A stretch of 45,586 nucleotides of DNA from assembly GCA_044238735.1 (NCBI GenBank), contig JBIICS010000005.1:1-45586 (forward strand), written 5' to 3'. Every line of letters starts with the position of its first letter. Within the stretch, counting starts at the first letter, position 1. Position numbers and translations under genes: made by a program. The notes beneath the pieces are model-generated. The model was not told the origin of the DNA. It saw only the letters and a list, made by a program, of their open reading frames with translations, and did no database searches. This stretch comes from JBIICS01 sp044238735. Its GTDB lineage: Bacteria; Bacteroidota; Bacteroidia; UBA4408. Below are positions 17,354 to 25,268 of the stretch, one piece after another.

Positions 17354-18070
17354 TCAGTTCTTCTTCCTAAATAAACCATACTTTAAAATAACCCATAAAA
17401 TTCTTAACCCATCTATGTTTCTTATCTTCTTACCATCTCCTTTGTTACGTGGCCAATAATGCACAGGAACTTCCACTATTTGGGTTTTATTAATAATAGC
17501 TGTTTTAATAATAATTTCAGCTTCAATTCCAAACCTATTTTCGGTTAAGTTTAATTTACCAGCCAATTCTTTTGTAAGGAGTTTATAACCGCATGCTAGA
17601 TCAGTAAAACGAACATCAACTAAAAAAGACGCTATATTAGTAAACAGTTTATTAAAGAAATACCGTCTGTAAGCATAGAGTGGTCTTAAAATGCCAGGTA
17701 AATAACGCGAACCATTTACCAATTGAGCGTTGCTTTGTTGTTGTGCCACAATTAATGAATTAATATCCGATGGATCTAGTTCTAAATCTCCATCTTGTAT
17801 TAAAATTAAATTTCCGCTTGCTTGTTTTAAACCATTAATTACATTATACCCTTTGCCATTATTTTTAGAGTTGGAGAAAATTATCTTTTTAAAGTTTAAT
17901 GGAATATAGTTTTCTATAATTTCTAAACTCCTGTCCGAACTAGCATCGTTATATATTATGCATTCAACCTCATTAATAAATTTGAGTGGTAGTGCATGAT
18001 CTATTTTTGACAATAAAGTTTCAATAGATTTCTCTTCGTTATAAACAGGTATGATGATGCTTAATTTCAA
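17354..18070 (-). CDS. Family 2 glycosyltransferase, polyprenyl-phosphate type
   Basis: 238-residue GT2 enzyme resembling dolichol-phosphate mannose synthases (DPM1 type), which load a sugar from a nucleotide donor onto a polyprenyl phosphate. It begins at once with the GT-A fold (LSIIIPVYNEEKSIETLLSK), has CIIYNDASSDRS, GKGYNVINGLKQASG and the metal-binding DGDLELDP (DGD at residues 93-95), then NGSRYLPG and the late VEVPVHYWPRNKGDGKKI. No C-terminal membrane pair follows the catalytic domain, so it is likely peripheral on the cytoplasmic face. It starts 6 bases after the HMG-CoA lyase stop, suggesting co-translation. Acceptor and sugar are unknown. Confidence 0.9.
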   Translation of the reverse strand: MKLSIIIPVYNEEKSIETLLSKIDHALPLKFINEVECIIYNDASSDRSLEIIENYIPLNFKKIIFSNSKNNGKGYNVINGLKQASGNLILIQDGDLELDPSDINSLIVAQQQSNAQLVNGSRYLPGILRPLYAYRRYFFNKLFTNIASFLVDVRFTDLACGYKLLTKELAGKLNLTENRFGIEAEIIIKTAIINKTQIVEVPVHYWPRNKGDGKKIRNIDGLRILWVILKYGLFRKKN

Positions 18071-18076
18071 AATTAA

Positions 18077-18931
18077 TTAATGTTCCGGGAATACCGAATT
18101 CGCCATAAATACAGAGATATCAAACTCTTTCTGGCTTATCCCGGCATCCTGATTTATTGAATGTAAATAGGCTAAAATCTGCTGGGATGAAATATTTCCG
18201 GTTAATTTATCTGTTGCCATTGGGCATCCACCAAAACCATTAATTGCCATATCAAATCTTCTGCATCCACTTTCGTATGCACTCTTAATTTTTGAATATG
18301 CTGCTTCGTTAGTGCTGTGCAAGTGAGCTCCAAACTCAATATTAGGAAATTGAGGAATTAGATTTTTAAACAAATACGAAATGTTTTCCTCACTGCTAAC
18401 CCCAATAGTATCGGCTAATGCGATAATTCGAATTCCTAACTTGTGAAGTTCTGAAGTCCATTGAATTGCAATATCTGCATTCCATGGATCGTTATATGGA
18501 TTACCAAAAGCCATTGATATGTATACAACTAACTCCTTATTATGCTTTATGCATAGTTCCTGAATTTCTTTTACTCGATCCACACTTTCTGCAATGGATG
18601 AATTGGTATTACGTTGCTGAAAGGTTTCGGAAATTGAAAAAGGAAATCCCAAATACTTTATTTCTGGATATTGAACGGCATCTTGAGCTCCTCTTACGTT
18701 CGCTATTATTGCCAACAATTTTGTATTAGTGGTGCTTAAATCTAAATTGGCTAATACTTCAGCTGTATCCCGTAATTGAGGTATTACCTTAGGTGATACA
18801 AAACTCCCAAAGTCCAAAGTATCAAAACCAACTTTAAGTAGTTGATTTAGATAGTTTGTTTTTATCTCGGTGGGTATAAATTCAGAGAGCCCTTGCATTG
18901 CATCGCGTGGACATTCGATAAGTTTTAACAT
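18077..18931 (-). CDS. Hydroxymethylglutaryl-CoA lyase
   Basis: Cleaves HMG-CoA to acetyl-CoA and acetoacetate, the last step of leucine breakdown; related members of the HMGL-like family act on other substrates. The 284-residue TIM-barrel shows the catalytic Arg in ECPRDAMQG (residues 7-15), the metal-binding histidines in FGAHLHSTNEAA near 195-206, and the active-site cysteine in NGFGGCPMATDKLTGN near 230-245. These match HMG-CoA lyase well, so the call is firm at the family level. It is the first gene of the minus-strand unit running to rsmE. I see no consensus -7 box in the 84 bases between it and the next upstream gene. Confidence 0.9.
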   Translation of the reverse strand: MLKLIECPRDAMQGLSEFIPTEIKTNYLNQLLKVGFDTLDFGSFVSPKVIPQLRDTAEVLANLDLSTTNTKLLAIIANVRGAQDAVQYPEIKYLGFPFSISETFQQRNTNSSIAESVDRVKEIQELCIKHNKELVVYISMAFGNPYNDPWNADIAIQWTSELHKLGIRIIALADTIGVSSEENISYLFKNLIPQFPNIEFGAHLHSTNEAAYSKIKSAYESGCRRFDMAINGFGGCPMATDKLTGNISSQQILAYLHSINQDAGISQKEFDISVFMANSVFPEH

Positions 18932-19015
18932 GTTTGTTTCAATATTTAGATAATATTAAAGTTTATCAGTTTGCAAATTACGTTTAGTTTAATTTAAGTT
19001 ATGATCTCTTAATAA

Positions 19016-19894
19016 TTATACCCCAAAAATTCTGGATATATTAAATCCTAATCGAATTCCGGCATTATCCCATCTTGTATTGGTAAAGGGGATGAACTGA
19101 CTTTCAACTAATCCAATAGAATTAACAAAGTGTAATTGAAAAACATGACCTCCCGTCTCAATGTCGCAACCAACGGCAAAGGTATCGTAATATTTTTGAG
19201 AACTATACTTGTTTAGCCTATATCCATATTCCGCTGTAAGGGCAAAGCGCTTAGATATTTTTACCCGACCTAAGGCACATATAGCATATATGTCATTTTT
19301 ATCGCCAAGTTTTTCTACCATGTTTATATGAACAACGGTAGGGGCTATTTGGAAAGAAACTCCTTCACTAAATTTCCTGCCAATTATTATTTGATGAGCG
19401 TAAGATAAACGATCGATCGGACTTTCATAAAAATCTATTCCGGCAATTTGTTTTTTTTCGAAACTGTAAAATGCCGTTGATAATAATGTAATTGATATCG
19501 GTGTTTTGTTATCGGTAGATTGTCGTATAAGTCGATATTTTAAAAAACCATCAACTATCTTTTGAAAAGAGGTTCTGCCAATACCAAATTGAAATCTCCC
19601 GTCGTAACTATATTCTAAACTTAAACGTATGTTTGCAGCTAAATCGATCCCAAAAGCCTGGTAGGATCCGGAATTAAATGTTCCAAATCGATGGGAGATA
19701 CGGAAGTCCATGGCTCGTCTTCCAGTAGTTTCGATGGTATGCATATTAATTAGACGGGTGCCTTTAAATGCAGCTGTTGTATATTCTTTTTTTTTGGGTT
19801 CTTCGTCTAGCATTTTCATTAAATCATCTTGTGCTTTCGCGAAATTTGAAAAGGAAAAATAAAATACCAATACAAGACCAAAAATGTTTTTCAT
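19016..19894 (-). CDS. DUF5777-type beta-barrel outer-membrane protein
   Basis: 292-residue exported protein with a signal peptide ending in AKAQ (residues about 1-22). The mature part is rich in alternating aromatic/polar strands and ends in SRIFGV after a final strand, as in an outer-membrane beta-barrel. Family-like cues are KGTRLINMHTIETTGRRAMD, FRISHRFGTFN and the IDLAANIRLSLEYSYDGR strand, which I associate with the Bacteroidota DUF5777 barrel family. Function is unknown. It follows the cytochrome lipoprotein gene by 42 bases on the same strand, so the pair is probably co-transcribed, perhaps placing a haem lipoprotein near a barrel in the outer membrane; that link is inference. Confidence 0.8.
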   Translation of the reverse strand: MKNIFGLVLVFYFSFSNFAKAQDDLMKMLDEEPKKKEYTTAAFKGTRLINMHTIETTGRRAMDFRISHRFGTFNSGSYQAFGIDLAANIRLSLEYSYDGRFQFGIGRTSFQKIVDGFLKYRLIRQSTDNKTPISITLLSTAFYSFEKKQIAGIDFYESPIDRLSYAHQIIIGRKFSEGVSFQIAPTVVHINMVEKLGDKNDIYAICALGRVKISKRFALTAEYGYRLNKYSSQKYYDTFAVGCDIETGGHVFQLHFVNSIGLVESQFIPFTNTRWDNAGIRLGFNISRIFGV

Positions 19895-19936
19895 AAATTG
19901 AAATTTTTAATTTTTAATATGTTTTCTTAATAATAG

Positions 19937-20311
19937 TTATTGTGGAAATCCTTTGTTTTTCCAAGCTTTAATTTTGTTGATGGAACAATCATCAAGCTTA
20001 CTAGCGCCTTTTGGCATAGGTGAAGCTAGTCCGTTTTGCAATATTGAATTTAGGATAGATTCAATATTATCTTTTATAGGTTGTATTGAATCAAGGGGAG
20101 GGTAGGTGCCCGCTGCAGAACTATGACAGCTAATACAATTGTTGTTTAAAATTTTAGTTATGTTAGCAGTATAAGTTAAATTAACTGTATCGCAAGTTAA
20201 AGGGGCTTTAGTTGTATCTTGTTTTACATCTGGTTGATGAATCTCTTCAAAATTGCCTTTTTTACATGAAACTATGCTGGTAAAGAGAATAATTGCAATA
20301 ACGTATTTCAT
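19937..20311 (-). CDS. c-type cytochrome-like lipoprotein
   Basis: 124-residue predicted lipoprotein: the signal ends in a lipobox-like IVSC with Cys16 as the lipid site. One haem-binding CISCH motif is at residues 59-63, preceded by ITKILNNN, an arrangement common in Bacteroidota mono-haem lipoproteins. Met99 in SPMPKG is a plausible sixth haem ligand. Two further cysteines (40 and 109) could form a disulfide. The C-terminal KIKAWKNKGFPQ ending is typical of the same group. It is the first gene of a two-gene unit with the DUF5777 barrel. It probably carries electrons or senses redox state at a membrane surface, but no partner oxidase or reductase is nearby. Confidence 0.85.
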   Translation of the reverse strand: MKYVIAIILFTSIVSCKKGNFEEIHQPDVKQDTTKAPLTCDTVNLTYTANITKILNNNCISCHSSAAGTYPPLDSIQPIKDNIESILNSILQNGLASPMPKGASKLDDCSINKIKAWKNKGFPQ

Positions 20312-20598
20312 AAAATTATTTTACGCTAATATATTAGAAATTTACTTAAATAGTAATCTTAATATCTTATAAAAAGGTTAATAGTAAATAATTAGCAATT
20401 ATGATTAAATAAAATATACTGCTATTTCAGTCAATTGTTAAACTGGTATACAATGATATTACTATTTTAGGAAATAAATGGAGATTTACTATTTAAAATG
20501 GAGTTATATATAGTCATCATATAAATCCGTTAGCCAGTGTATTCCCGGGTAGTCGCGATTTTTTTAAATCATTGAATTATAAAAATAATTCTCAAAAT
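20312..20598. other. Non-coding gap between paaD and the cytochrome gene
   Basis: 287 A/T-rich bases between two minus-strand units. No tRNA, convincing terminator hairpin or TAnnTTTG box was seen. It should hold the end of the paa transcript and the promoter of the cytochrome gene. Confidence 0.6.
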
Positions 20599-21102
20599 TT
20601 AAATGCATTTAAAATAATCAAATGGCTCTAGGCATGAATTGCACTGGTAAAGGGCTTTGCAGGCTGTTGATCCAAATTGTGAAATCATTTTAACATCGGC
20701 CGATGCACAACGGGGGCATTTTAAACTTTTAGGTTTTCCGGTTAGCGCACTTTTATCTACCGATGAGTGTTCGGGCGGAGCAATGCCATATTCTCTTAAT
20801 CGATCTTTTGCTTTTTCGTTTATCCAGTCGGTTGTCCAGGCTGGTTCGTAAACCATTTTAATGTTTGGGGATGGAAAACCGTTGGCCATTAATAAAGACT
20901 TTATATCGTCTTCAATTTGTTTCATGGCCGGACAACCCGAGTAAGTGGGCGTTATGTCTATAAATAAAGAATCGTCCGTAAGTTTTACTTTTCGAACGAT
21001 TCCTAAATCAATAATACTTATAACCGGAATTTCCGGATCGGGAAGTGTTTCCAGCAAATCCCAAATTTTTTTTTCTTTAGCATTTAAATCTACAATTACC
21101 AT
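20599..21102 (-). CDS. paaD: Phenylacetyl-CoA 1,2-epoxidase subunit PaaD
   Basis: PaaD (also called PaaJ) is needed for the phenylacetyl-CoA epoxygenase and is thought to help assemble its metal centres. The 167-residue product has a DUF59/MIP18-type N-terminal domain (residues about 8-95: LLETLPDPEIPVISIIDLGI and YSGCPAMKQIEDDIKSLL) and a C-terminal zinc-ribbon with two Cys-x-x-Cys pairs (LKCPRCASADV and YQCNSCLEPFDYFKC). Length and order match PaaD. Its start overlaps the end of paaC by 7 bases, so the two are translationally coupled. It is the last gene of paaABCD. Confidence 0.95.
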   Translation of the reverse strand: MVIVDLNAKEKKIWDLLETLPDPEIPVISIIDLGIVRKVKLTDDSLFIDITPTYSGCPAMKQIEDDIKSLLMANGFPSPNIKMVYEPAWTTDWINEKAKDRLREYGIAPPEHSSVDKSALTGKPKSLKCPRCASADVKMISQFGSTACKALYQCNSCLEPFDYFKCI

Positions 21103-21854
21103 TTAGCATCGGGATATGCTCTTGGGATGTATTGCATCTCTGCTAACATATAACCTAAATGTTCGGTATGTTTTCCTTTTCTGCTTCCAAGTTGTTGGTT
21201 ATTTTCCTGAGGAATTGTTAGAGAAGCTAAACTAAGTTTTTCGCGAACTTGGGAAGACCAAGCAATTTCTAAAGTACTAAAATCCACTGCAGATCCATCA
21301 TTTATAATTATCGAATCACTATTGTCTACTGTAAATAAATCGCTTGTAAATCGCCATAATTCATTTAGAGCATTTTGCATTTTTTCGTGTGATTCATCAG
21401 TGCCATCACCCAAACGTTCTATCCAGGCTCCAGTGTGACGCACATGGTAACTCACCTCTTTAATAGATTTTGACGCAATAGCGGCAATGGTATTGTCGCT
21501 ACTTTTGGTTAAAGCGGTATATAAATGATGATTGAAAACCGATAATAAATAAGCTCTCAGAATGGTAAAACCAAAATCTCCTTTGGGAAGTTCGGCCATA
21601 AACGCATTGTAGTATTGTCTCTCGTGGCGGTGAAAAACAAGATCGTCCTCACTTTGTCCTTTTCCATTTAATTGTGCAGCGTACTGATATAGTGCTTGTG
21701 ATTGTCCAATTATATCCAGTGCAATATTAGTTAAAGCCAAATCTTCCTCAAGGAACGGACCATGTCCGCACCACTCCGCTAAACGTTGGCCATGTATCAG
21801 GTTGGTGTCTGCAATACGAAGGATATAGGCGTATAAAGATTGTTCTTTAGTCAT
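21096..21854 (-). CDS. paaC: Phenylacetyl-CoA 1,2-epoxidase structural subunit PaaC
   Basis: PaaC is the ferritin-like partner of the catalytic subunit PaaA; it keeps the four-helix fold but not the working diiron site. The 252-residue product shows the expected helices: YAYILRIADTNLIHGQRLAEW (first helix), LEEDLALTNIALDIIGQSQA, FTILRAYLLSVFNHHLYTAL and SYHVRHTGAWIERLGDGTDE, and ends near MLAEMQYIPRAYPDAKW, a typical PaaC terminus. Length is normal. It starts 12 bases after paaB and overlaps paaD by 7 bases. Confidence 0.96.
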   Translation of the reverse strand: MTKEQSLYAYILRIADTNLIHGQRLAEWCGHGPFLEEDLALTNIALDIIGQSQALYQYAAQLNGKGQSEDDLVFHRHERQYYNAFMAELPKGDFGFTILRAYLLSVFNHHLYTALTKSSDNTIAAIASKSIKEVSYHVRHTGAWIERLGDGTDESHEKMQNALNELWRFTSDLFTVDNSDSIIINDGSAVDFSTLEIAWSSQVREKLSLASLTIPQENNQQLGSRKGKHTEHLGYMLAEMQYIPRAYPDAKW

Positions 21855-21866
21855 CTTAATATAAAA

Positions 21867-22160
21867 TTACATGTGGGAAATTCCGTCGGGCACCTTGTAA
21901 AAAGTAGGATGACGATAAACTTTATCATTGGATGGTTCAAAAAATGGACCTACATCTTCGGGTGTACTGGCTACTATAGCGGATGAAAGTACTACCCATA
22001 CTGCAGAACCTTCGCCTCTGCGGGTGTATAAATCACGTGCATTTTGCAATGCCATTTCCTTATCAAATGCATGTAAACTTCCGCAGTGTACAAAGGGTTG
22101 TCCGGATTTTTTTTGGACAAATACTTCCCAAATGGGGCCTTGTGAATCTTGATTACTCAT
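21867..22160 (-). CDS. paaB: Phenylacetyl-CoA 1,2-epoxidase subunit PaaB
   Basis: Small 97-residue subunit that bridges the PaaAC heterodimers in the epoxygenase. Landmarks are WEVFVQKKSGQPFVHCGSLH near the start, the helix DKEMALQNARDLYTRRGEG, VWVVLSSAIVASTPED and the C-terminal KVYRHPTFYKVPDGISHM. Length is the family's usual one (about 95). It lies 7 bases after paaA. Confidence 0.96.
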   Translation of the reverse strand: MSNQDSQGPIWEVFVQKKSGQPFVHCGSLHAFDKEMALQNARDLYTRRGEGSAVWVVLSSAIVASTPEDVGPFFEPSNDKVYRHPTFYKVPDGISHM

Positions 22161-22167
22161 ATTTTTT

Positions 22168-23112
22168 TTAAGCAGCTATTAAATTTTCGTTTTTCTTTTT
22201 GGCATGAGCGGCAGCAGCCTTTCTAACCCATTCGCCTTCTTCGTGAGCTTTTACGCGGGCTGCTAAGCGTTCTTTGTTGCAAGGACCGTTACCACTAATA
22301 ACGCGGTTAAATTCATCCCAATCCACCTCACCAAAATCATATCCTTTTTTAGCTTCGTTCCAAACCAATTTATCATCTGGTACTTTTAAACCCAAATATT
22401 CAGCTTGTGGAACAGTTTGGTTAACAAAACGCTGGCGAAGTTGATCATTGGTTTCACGCTTAATTTTCCATTTAATGGCATTTTCGCTATTTGGTGAATT
22501 TTCGTCGCGAGGACCGAACATCATTAACGATGGCCACCACCAGCGGTTTAAAGCATCTTGTGCCATTTCTTTTTGTTCAGGAGTTCCGTTAGCTAATTTG
22601 CAAATTATTTCGTAACCCTGACGCTGGTGAAAGCTTTCTTCCTTACATATTCTTACCATAGCACGGGCATAAGGGCCATACGAAGTGCGTTGTAACATCA
22701 CCTGATTCATAATTGCTGCCCCATCAACCAGCCAACCAACAGCGCCTATATCAGCCCAGGTAAGAGTTGGATAATTAAATATGCTCGAATATTTTGCCTT
22801 ACCGGTATGAAGTTGGTCTAATATAGTTTCGCGGTCTGTGCCTAGAGTTTCTGCTGCAGTATATAGATATAAACCATGTCCGCCTTCATCCTGAACCTTG
22901 GCTAACAAAACCATTTTGGCTCTTAAACTTGGAGCACGTGTAATCCAATTTCCTTCGGGAAGCATTCCCACGATCTCGGAATGCGCGTGTTGCGAAATTT
23001 GTCTGATTAAATGTTTGCGGTAATGATCAGGCATCCAATCTTTGGGTTCAATCATTTCACCTTTATCAATTCGGGCCTGAAAAGTGTTTTCTAAGTCTAA
23101 TTGGTTTTCCAT
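22168..23112 (-). CDS. paaA: Phenylacetyl-CoA 1,2-epoxidase catalytic subunit PaaA
   Basis: Diiron oxygenase subunit that adds one oxygen of O2 to the ring of phenylacetyl-CoA, giving the 1,2-epoxide, with electrons from PaaE. The 314-residue product carries the ligand motifs on the four-helix bundle: the KVQDEGGHGLYLY segment (E-x-x-H type, near residue 75) and CKEESFHQRQGYEII (E-x-x-H, near 160). It also has DWMPDHYRKHLIRQISQHAH near the start and WWWPSLMMFGPRD in the middle, all typical of PaaA. It is the first gene of the minus-strand paaABCD unit and is divergent from paaE over a 202-base gap. I see no paaR-type regulator in the window. Confidence 0.97.
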   Translation of the reverse strand: MENQLDLENTFQARIDKGEMIEPKDWMPDHYRKHLIRQISQHAHSEIVGMLPEGNWITRAPSLRAKMVLLAKVQDEGGHGLYLYTAAETLGTDRETILDQLHTGKAKYSSIFNYPTLTWADIGAVGWLVDGAAIMNQVMLQRTSYGPYARAMVRICKEESFHQRQGYEIICKLANGTPEQKEMAQDALNRWWWPSLMMFGPRDENSPNSENAIKWKIKRETNDQLRQRFVNQTVPQAEYLGLKVPDDKLVWNEAKKGYDFGEVDWDEFNRVISGNGPCNKERLAARVKAHEEGEWVRKAAAAHAKKKNENLIAA

Positions 23113-23177
23113 AAAATTATCTTTTTAAGGCAAACAAAAAATTAAACAATAAGTTTAATTCGAAAGTTCACATATTC

Positions 23178-23185
23178 CAAATTTA
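23178..23185 (-). promoter_or_regulatory. Candidate -7 element for paaABCD
   Basis: Plus-strand CAAATTTA reads TAAATTTG on the minus strand, matching TAnnTTTG, 65 bases before the paaA start. No good TTG -33 box at standard spacing. Confidence 0.4.
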
Positions 23186-23288
23186 CAATAAAGAAAACGT
23201 ATTTTATACATTTCAATCAATTGAAAAAATCATATTGAAATTTAAACAGGAAACATCAATTTTGTGCTAATTTTAAGTTTTAAAAAGG

Positions 23289-23296
23289 TAAATTTG
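23289..23296 (+). promoter_or_regulatory. Candidate -7 element for paaE
   Basis: TAAATTTG matches TAnnTTTG and ends 18 bases before the paaE ATG, a spacing like that of the maeB and frr boxes. The nearest TTG upstream (23262-23264) is 24 bases away, longer than usual. Confidence 0.5.
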
Positions 23297-23314
23297 CATC
23301 CTTAAAATAAAATA

Positions 23315-24391
23315 ATGGCAAAATTTCATACTATAACGGTTAAAGAAGTTAGAAGGGAAACCTCCGACGCAGTGTCTGTAGCCTTTTTATTACCCGATGA
23401 ACTAAAAGAAGAATTTAAATTTAAGCAAGGACAGTATATAACTCTTAAACTTAACCTAAACGGAGAAGAACTTCGTCGCTCTTATTCCATATGCTCCAGT
23501 CCCTTTGATGGAGATGATTTGCGTGTGGCTATTAAAAAAGTAAACGGTGGAAGGGTTTCTAACTATATTAATGCGGATTTAAAGGCCGGAGACCGCTTGG
23601 AAGTAATGACCCCAATGGGTAATTTTTATTCGGAGTTAAATGCAACTAATCATAAAAATTATGTGCTTTTTGCAGGTGGAAGTGGAATTACCCCTATGAT
23701 GTCTATTATTAAAGCCGTTTTTGATAAAGAGCCCAACAGTAAAATTTCCCTTTTTTACGGAAATTTAAACGAGAGTGCCACCATTTTTAAAGGTGAATTG
23801 GATAGCCTATCCTCCCAATACGCTGAAAAACTTAAGGTTTATTATATTTTTGACAAACCCGAAAATACTAACTGGCCTGCTTTACAAACCGGGATTATGG
23901 ATCAGGCAAAAGTTAATGCCCTCATCGAAAATCATGTTGGATTAAATTATCATAACGAATTTTTTATTTGCGGGCCAACCCCCATGATGGACAATGTTCG
24001 TATGGTCTTAGAAAAATTACAGATAAAAAAGGAGTCCATTCATGTCGAATACTTTACAGCAAGTTTAGAGGCTTCCAAAACAGCCGAAACAGATAACTCA
24101 GCTGAAATAACTGCCCAAGTTACCGTTATTATGTATGGTATGGAAACAGAAATGGAATTATCTTCTAAAGGAAAAACAGTTCTGGATGCCGCCTTGGATG
24201 CCGGAGTTGACGTGCCATTTGCTTGTAAAGGTGCCGTTTGTTGTACTTGTAGAGCAAAAATAATTGAAGGAAAAGTAAAAATGGATGCCAATTTTGCTTT
24301 AACCGAAGAGGAAGTTGCTCAGGGCTATATTTTAACTTGTCAGGCTCATCCTGTAACTCCGGTTGTAAAAATAGATTACGACGCAATATAG
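23315..24391 (+). CDS. paaE: Phenylacetyl-CoA epoxidase reductase subunit PaaE
   Basis: NADPH-dependent flavin/iron-sulfur reductase that feeds electrons to PaaA. The 358-residue product has an FAD domain (RRSYSICSSPFDGD near residues 53-66, R-x-Y-S motif), a pyridine-nucleotide domain (FAGGSGITPMMSIIK near 120 and FFICGPTPMMDNVRMVL near 215) and a C-terminal plant-type 2Fe-2S ferredoxin domain with CKGAVCCTC (three ligand cysteines) and the distal Cys in LTCQAHP. Length is normal for PaaE. It sits divergent from paaABCD, while in many bacteria paaE is the fifth gene of the same operon; here it must be expressed from its own promoter. Confidence 0.95.
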   Translation: MAKFHTITVKEVRRETSDAVSVAFLLPDELKEEFKFKQGQYITLKLNLNGEELRRSYSICSSPFDGDDLRVAIKKVNGGRVSNYINADLKAGDRLEVMTPMGNFYSELNATNHKNYVLFAGGSGITPMMSIIKAVFDKEPNSKISLFYGNLNESATIFKGELDSLSSQYAEKLKVYYIFDKPENTNWPALQTGIMDQAKVNALIENHVGLNYHNEFFICGPTPMMDNVRMVLEKLQIKKESIHVEYFTASLEASKTAETDNSAEITAQVTVIMYGMETEMELSSKGKTVLDAALDAGVDVPFACKGAVCCTCRAKIIEGKVKMDANFALTEEEVAQGYILTCQAHPVTPVVKIDYDAI

Positions 24392-24462
24392 TTTTAAATT
24401 GCATTGCTTAGTCTAATCAATTATGCGGAAGAGTTTTTTTATAAAAAATTACTCTGAATTTA

Positions 24463-24492
24463 TTGATATTTAATCAATTTAGCTTAATTTTA
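24463..24492 (+). promoter_or_regulatory. Near-consensus promoter for the T9SS cassette
   Basis: TTG at 24463-24465, 19-base spacer, TAATTTTA at 24485-24492 (one change from TAnnTTTG), 11 bases before the ATG at 24504. Same variant as the box before 41788. Confidence 0.35.
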
Positions 24493-24503
24493 AAAGATAA
24501 GGC

Positions 24504-25268
24504 ATGTCTTATCTTTCTTTTAAAATATCTTTTACTCTTAGCTATTTATTGGTATTTTTTAATACCGTGCTTTTTGCTCAGGTTGTTAGTGACCGATATG
24601 TAATAGGGAATACGGGGTATAGTTATTCCGGAAATGGGATGGAAATAGACGCTACTGTAGGAGAGGTAGTTGTATCTACAGATGAAAATGGGCCAGCGGG
24701 AATTATTTTTACCCAGGGTTTTCATCAGTCCACCTCCTTGTTAAATGTACTTCAAATGCAACTTATGTTTGGCGCTTCGCAATTTAGCAAATCTTCGTGC
24801 CCACAAGCTGCGGATGCCTTTGCAAAAGTTTTTCCCTTAACAGGTACACCCCCTTTTAGTTATCAATGGTCTCCCAATGTTGGTAATAGTGATTCTATCT
24901 ATGGATTAGTAGCTGGTAATTACGTTGTTTTTGTTACTGATGCTATTGGAAGAACCGGTACGGTGTCTTTTACGGTTGACTCTGAAAATCCGGAGTGTGA
25001 ATTTGAGTTTTATTCGGGTATTACGCCTAATGGTGATTTTAAAAATGATCAATGGAATATTGTGGGTATTGAAAATTTTCCTCAAAATACAGTTAGGATT
25101 TTTAATCGATGGGGAAGCCTCATTTATGCAGCCAATGGTTACGATAATTTAAATAAGGTTTTTAAAGGCAAAGGGATTAATAGTGCTGATTTACCTGATG
25201 GAACCTATTTTTATGTAGTTGATGTTAATAATAAAAAATTTAAAGGCTGGTTGGAATTAACGCGTTAA
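24504..25268 (+). CDS. T9SS cargo protein with gliding-motility C-terminal (CHU_C) domain
   Basis: 254-residue exported protein. Residues about 1-26 are a signal peptide ending in LFAQ. Residues about 27-90 hold a Gly-rich beta region (YSYSGNGMEIDATVGEVVVS). Residues about 95-158 look like one SprB-type repeat (PFSYQWSP then IYGLVAGNYVVFVTDAIG). The last 90 residues are a type B T9SS sorting domain (CHU_C/TIGR04131): FYSGITPNGDFKNDQW, VRIFNRWGSLIYAANGYDN, LPDGTYFYVVDV and the ending GWLELTR. It should cross the outer membrane through SprA and stay on or be released from the surface. Most CHU_C proteins are far longer, so this is a compact one. Its stop abuts the start of the PorP/SprF gene with no gap. 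Confidence 0.9.
   Translation: MSYLSFKISFTLSYLLVFFNTVLFAQVVSDRYVIGNTGYSYSGNGMEIDATVGEVVVSTDENGPAGIIFTQGFHQSTSLLNVLQMQLMFGASQFSKSSCPQAADAFAKVFPLTGTPPFSYQWSPNVGNSDSIYGLVAGNYVVFVTDAIGRTGTVSFTVDSENPECEFEFYSGITPNGDFKNDQWNIVGIENFPQNTVRIFNRWGSLIYAANGYDNLNKVFKGKGINSADLPDGTYFYVVDVNNKKFKGWLELTR

Noticed and set aside
20455..20510. Short similar segments (TTACTATTT and ATGGAG twice) as a repeat or operator
   Set aside because: Too short and A/T-rich to stand out from background in this composition.
24430..24455. AGAGT/ACTCT inverted repeat after paaE as a terminator
   Set aside because: Only 5 bp of good stem, T-run inside the loop and none after the 3' arm.
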